DNA from: Odoribacter sp. UBA944
GTDB taxonomy: Bacteria; Bacteroidota; Bacteroidia; Bacteroidales; Marinifilaceae
Assembly: GCA_002293375.1 (NCBI GenBank)
Contig: DBDA01000048.1
Span: 54,359 to 73,795 of the forward strand
Direction of reading: 5' to 3'
DNA length: 19,437 bases
Shown one piece after another: positions 17,036-19,437 of the stretch. The stretch's first letter is position 1. Every line of letters starts with the position of its first letter. The translations under genes were made by a program, and so were the position numbers. The notes below the pieces were generated by a model. It saw nothing but the letters and a program-made list of their open reading frames with translations. It ran no database searches and had not been told where the DNA came from.

Positions 17036-17055
17036 GACTGCAGGACAGTCTCCTG
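17036..17055. repeat. Interleaved inverted repeats (A-B-A'-B') between two divergent promoters
   Basis: Four adjacent 5-mers, GACTG, CAGGA, CAGTC, TCCTG, form two overlapping inverted repeats, each with a 5-bp spacer: GACTG pairs with CAGTC, and CAGGA with TCCTG. The block ends 13 bp upstream of the TTTG box of the minus-strand operon and covers the -33 position expected for the plus-strand RNA. Candidate operator. Confidence 0.55.
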
Positions 17056-17062
17056 AAATTTT

Positions 17063-17071
17063 TATACTTTG
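17063..17071 (+). promoter_or_regulatory. -7-like box of the 6S-like RNA
   Basis: TATACTTTG differs from TAnnTTTG by one extra base. It sits about 7 bases before the predicted RNA start and 12 bases before the first base of the outer stem. No TTG element is visible at the right distance upstream, where the interleaved repeat lies instead. Confidence 0.4.
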
Positions 17072-17077
17072 CAATTA

Positions 17078-17295
17078 AGTTTCTTGTACCGCTTCGGGGT
17101 ATTGTCTTTGGAGATCGTGTCTCCACAACGGTTGTCTATCCCTTTTCGTTCGCTGGAATCCTAACCGCCTTCCTCCCTTTGGTTAGTCGGCGCCCTTGCA
17201 GGGAGCCGGATTCCGGGCGCTCCGAAAAGGAAAGACAACAATCGTTGTTCTCGCCAATGCTCCCCAAAGACAATACCCCTGTGCTCGTGCAAGGC
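17078..17295 (+). ncRNA. Long rod-shaped structured RNA, 6S RNA-like
   Basis: No gene covers this interval, yet its two halves pair along nearly their whole length. Outer stem: 17083-17089 with 17287-17293 (one G-U). Closing stem: 17096-17111 with 17264-17279, 16 perfect pairs. Central bubble: about 13 nt on the left, 17112-17124, able to form a small hairpin (17110-17114 with 17120-17124), and about 15 nt on the right (17249-17263). Inner stem: 17125-17130 with 17243-17248, 17131-17137 with 17233-17239, TTTTCG 17143-17148 with 17223-17228, 17155-17161 with 17208-17214. Apex: hairpins 17162-17185 and 17189-17207. A long rod with one large central bubble at about 200 nt is the architecture of 6S RNA, the RNA-polymerase decoy. 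The U-G pair exists as a wobble only on the plus strand, which sets orientation. No clear terminator was found. Confidence 0.6.
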
Positions 17296-17360
17296 TGTTC
17301 GTCATTCAAGCGAAAAAATAAAATGTTGTTTCCGAATATTTTCCCGGAGATTGCACTTAA

Positions 17361-18182
17361 TCAATATTCGTAGCCGTGTATCAATGTTTTAAATTCTTCA
17401 AATATTATCTTATCAGAATATTCAAAATCTTTACTTTCCATAATCCTTTTTAACTCTTTCTTGTTCGTCGATACAATCCAATCCCGTGCAGCCTTAATGA
17501 TTTGGTTATTAAAACTGTCTGCCAGGTTATTATTTATAGCCTTATAAACAATAGTGGATTGTCTTTGTGCCTTTCTGAACGAAAGCAATAAATACGGAGA
17601 TAGAGGAATGAAACTATAGTCATCAAATACATCAAATAACAAAGGTCTATCACAGATGAGTAGAGGAACTGTTGAGTTACAAACAATAAACTCCACCGGA
17701 AATATTTGATTGACCTTATCGGTTGTGGCATTAACAACATTTTCTAATAATATTTGCAAGCTGCTTCTCTCTGCAAATTGAAACTTTATCTGTGGATTAC
17801 TATCAATATATTTTTCGCCTTCTTGGAAAAAGTATCTTGAACGAAAATTAAAAGATAATAATCCCATTAAAAGTTTATGTAGCTGCGAATGGTCTTTAAA
17901 TAATGCTGTCTCCTTTCTGATTACTTTGTCTATAAATACTGAAAGAATACCCTCAATGCCACTAAGCCAGTCCTCTAAGTTTGTATAACGATCATTGTCT
18001 TTATCTAAAATATACAGGTTATTGATACTGGCAAAAGAAAAAGCCTTGCTCCCTTTCGCGGAACTGAAATCAATGGTTTTTGATGAACAATTTAAAACAA
18101 ATACACCATCATATCTTCCATTATTGTGGCTCCACCTTTTTAGCAGGCATTTTGGTACGTAATGATTGTTTTTCTTATTCAT
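17361..18182 (-). CDS. DUF4238 family protein in an A+T-rich island
   Basis: A 273-residue protein whose N-terminus NHYVPKCLLKRWS matches the DUF4238 signature (HHYVP, short spacer, L-K/R-x-F/W). The second signature region is CNSTVPLLICDRPLLFD (family form: pF-I-T-S-D-x-P), followed by FIPLSPYLLLSF. No signal peptide or membrane helix is seen, and the rest is helical and Lys/Asn rich. The family is widespread but patchily distributed; its activity is unknown to me. Base composition is clearly more A+T rich than every other gene here, and an IS3 transposase remnant ends 51 bp before its start, so lateral acquisition is likely. The start is the ATG at 18182, directly before the conserved HYVP motif. 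Confidence 0.8.
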   Translation of the reverse strand: MNKKNNHYVPKCLLKRWSHNNGRYDGVFVLNCSSKTIDFSSAKGSKAFSFASINNLYILDKDNDRYTNLEDWLSGIEGILSVFIDKVIRKETALFKDHSQLHKLLMGLLSFNFRSRYFFQEGEKYIDSNPQIKFQFAERSSLQILLENVVNATTDKVNQIFPVEFIVCNSTVPLLICDRPLLFDVFDDYSFIPLSPYLLLSFRKAQRQSTIVYKAINNNLADSFNNQIIKAARDWIVSTNKKELKRIMESKDFEYSDKIIFEEFKTLIHGYEY

Positions 18183-18566
18183 AGTGGCTATTTGAACTCT
18201 ATAATCCCAACTTAGTCCGCATAAAAAGTTAAGCTATTTTTTGTTTAGGTTCCAAAATTCATCTATAGTTATATTTTCCAATACTTTATGCAGTCTGCTT
18301 TTATTATACCAAATTTCGATCCATTGAAAGATCTCCGTTCTCTAATAGCTCTACATATTATGCAAAACGGCGATCGTTTTTTTTAAGATTTCCTTTTCTA
18401 AAAATGCAATCAATTTCGTAGATTGTATCACAACCTGTATCACTGCTGCTAATGCTGTGCGATAGCATCACTCCCGAAGCAGATTACAGAATACAATACA
18501 GAATAACGTTCTATGATCGATCTACAAATGGTTTACTGCCGGTTTTCGAAGCATGTTCTGAGCGTG
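18183..18566. other. A+T-rich intergenic stretch with the IS3 remnant and two 12-bp-period direct repeats
   Basis: Apart from the transposase tail, no gene is supported. TGTATCAC recurs at 18424-18431 and 18436-18443, and TACAGAATA at 18485-18493 and 18497-18505, each pair at a 12-bp period. A weak hairpin (18364-18369 with 18375-18380) is followed by four T on the plus strand. No clear terminator for the superoxide dismutase gene is seen. Confidence 0.5.
18234..18341 (-). pseudogene. C-terminal remnant of an IS3-family transposase (OrfB)
   Basis: The minus-strand frame from 18341 down to the TAG at 18234-18236 encodes 35 residues containing IFQWIEIWYNKSRLHKVLE and then ITIDEFWN. This is the tail of IS3-type rve integrases (pattern: F-x-x-I-E-x-W-Y-N-x-x-R-x-H, about five residues, then x-x-E-F). 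A TAG lies just upstream in frame, a second one 9 bases further, and no catalytic DDE part remains, so it is dead. Only the 3' end of the element survives; no terminal repeats or target duplication are visible. Confidence 0.7.
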
Positions 18567-19244
18567 TCAGAAAGGCTTGAAAGGTGTGCAACGAGCCAGG
18601 CGTTCGTTGATCTTTTCCCAATCCACGATATGCCAGAAATTTTCGACATATTTGGCGCGGAGGTTTTGCACATCCAAGTAATAGGCGTGTTCCCAGACAT
18701 CCAAATTTAAGATCGGTTTCTTGCCTTCCATCATCGGATTTTCCGCGTTTTTCGTCTGGACGATCTCCAACTCTCCGTTTTTGCCGGCGATCAACCACAC
18801 ATACCCCGATCCGAACAGCCCGACGGCCGCTTCGCTGAATTTCGTCTGGAACCCTTCCAGAGTGCCAAAAGCCTTTTCCAGGCGGTTTTTAAGTTCGCCG
18901 GAAGGAGTGGATGCCCCCTGTCCGGCAGGTTTCAGGGCTTCGAACTGAAAATAGTGATTGAAAACTTGTGCGGCATTGTTGAATAGCTTTCCGTCGGACG
19001 CCAGCATGATCTCCTCGATCTTCATCCGGTCGAAATCGCTCCCTTTTTTCAACTTGTTGGTATTGTCGATATACCCGGCTAAGTGCTTGCCGTAGTGAAA
19101 TTCGACGGTTTTACGGCCTATGTACGGTTCCAGGGCCTCTTCGGCAAAAAAGAGAGGTAACAGAACAAAATCGTTTTCACCGTTTTTCCGGTTAATCTCT
19201 GCGGATTTCAACAGCACGGGCGGGATCTGTTTTGCGTTGTACAT
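18567..19244 (-). CDS. sodB: Iron/manganese superoxide dismutase with atypical second-sphere residues
   Basis: The 225-residue product converts superoxide to peroxide and oxygen. Metal ligands are His50 (VEFHYGKH), His97 (NNAAQVFNHYF), Asp182 and His186 (LDVWEHAYY), so the core site is complete. Gln93 in NNAAQ is the iron-type second-sphere glutamine, which points to an iron or cambialistic enzyme. Two usually conserved aromatic positions differ: the NH-x-x-Tyr tyrosine is Gln100 (NHYFQF), and the GSGW tryptophan is Tyr148 (GSGYVW). The N-terminus is about 22 residues longer than in typical enzymes (MYNAKQIPPVLLK...), is polar and is not a signal peptide. No alternative start is available before the conserved LLPLFF. 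The gene stands alone next to the A+T-rich island. Confidence 0.9.
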   Translation of the reverse strand: MYNAKQIPPVLLKSAEINRKNGENDFVLLPLFFAEEALEPYIGRKTVEFHYGKHLAGYIDNTNKLKKGSDFDRMKIEEIMLASDGKLFNNAAQVFNHYFQFEALKPAGQGASTPSGELKNRLEKAFGTLEGFQTKFSEAAVGLFGSGYVWLIAGKNGELEIVQTKNAENPMMEGKKPILNLDVWEHAYYLDVQNLRAKYVENFWHIVDWEKINERLARCTPFKPF

Positions 19245-19437
19245 GTTTTTCTATTTTAAGTTATACATATCTCTAAAGTACGTTTTATCAGGTATGTGGG
19301 TTTTAGATTTTGTAAAAATAGCAAATAAGTATCACCGGGAGATAGAAATGTGCAACATATTTTAATAAATTTGCAGACCATGTTTTTACAATGCATTACG
19401 TATACGTCGGTAAAATAATAATGCGAATCAGTATTTA
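19245..19437. other. Upstream region of the superoxide dismutase gene to the window edge
   Basis: A+T-rich and without a complete gene. On the plus strand TAAATTTG (19366-19373) fits a TAnnTTTG -7 box, and an open frame from the ATG at 19391 (MHYVYVGK...) runs off the window after 15 codons; no TTG element supports it. No convincing minus-strand promoter for the dismutase gene was found. Confidence 0.35.

Noticed and set aside
17078..17295. CRISPR array, tRNA or RNase P RNA in the structured region
   Set aside because: There are no regularly spaced repeats, no cloverleaf with a T-loop GTTCRA motif, and no conserved RNase P core; the long rod does not fit any of these.
17179..17373. 64-residue plus-strand frame across the structured region
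   Set aside because: It spans the apex and right arm of the predicted RNA and has no protein-like features; base pairing explains the sequence better.
18364..18384. Hairpin plus T run as a terminator
   Set aside because: The stem is only 6 bp and mostly A-T, and no plus-strand gene lies upstream; probably debris in the island.
19391..19437. Start of a plus-strand gene at the window edge
   Set aside because: Only 15 codons are visible and the promoter match is half complete, so it cannot be called.

Overview
The window looks like chromosome from a member of the Bacteroidales (Bacteroidota). This rests on a dipeptidyl-peptidase 11 of family S46, a DUF2520 / KdsC-type phosphatase / Maf gene string, DUF6340- and DUF4625-type lipoproteins, and promoters of the Bacteroides form (TTTG or TTG, about 19 bp, TAnnTTTG) instead of -35/-10 boxes. 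Most genes are moderately G+C rich. One stretch (about 17.3-18.5 kb) is visibly A+T rich and looks acquired. I cannot fix the genus.

Layout. (1) 1-5711, plus strand: the 3' part of a large membrane-anchored protein, a DUF6340-type lipoprotein, and an AddA/RecB-like helicase-nuclease, closed by a hairpin terminator at 5715-5746. (2) 5751-9142, minus strand: a class IV aminotransferase, an exported beta-lactamase-fold serine hydrolase, and butyrate kinase with its own promoter. (3) 9239-13844, plus strand: a tight five-gene run (unknown protein, Rossmann/DUF2520 oxidoreductase, KdsC-like phosphatase, Maf pyrophosphatase, DPP11) ending at a strong bidirectional terminator. (4) 13943-16970, minus strand: a three-gene operon read as small His/Cys-rich exported protein, TonB-dependent receptor, then His-rich DUF4625 lipoprotein coupled by an ATGA overlap. 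It has a near-perfect promoter at 16992-17022 and is probably a metal-ion uptake system. (5) 17078-17295: a gene-free stretch that folds into a long interrupted rod with a 13-14 nt central bubble and two apical hairpins, best read as a plus-strand 6S-like RNA. (6) 17361-18566: an A+T-rich island with a DUF4238 gene and the tail of a dead IS3-family transposase. (7) 18567-19244, minus strand: an iron-type superoxide dismutase with unusual second-sphere residues.

The most interesting part is 16.98-17.30 kb. The metal-uptake promoter and the presumed 6S-like RNA promoter diverge there. Between them lies a 20-bp interleaved inverted repeat (A-B-A'-B'), and a 23-bp inverted repeat covers the -7 box of the uptake operon. 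Family assignments come from motif reading only; no database search was possible.
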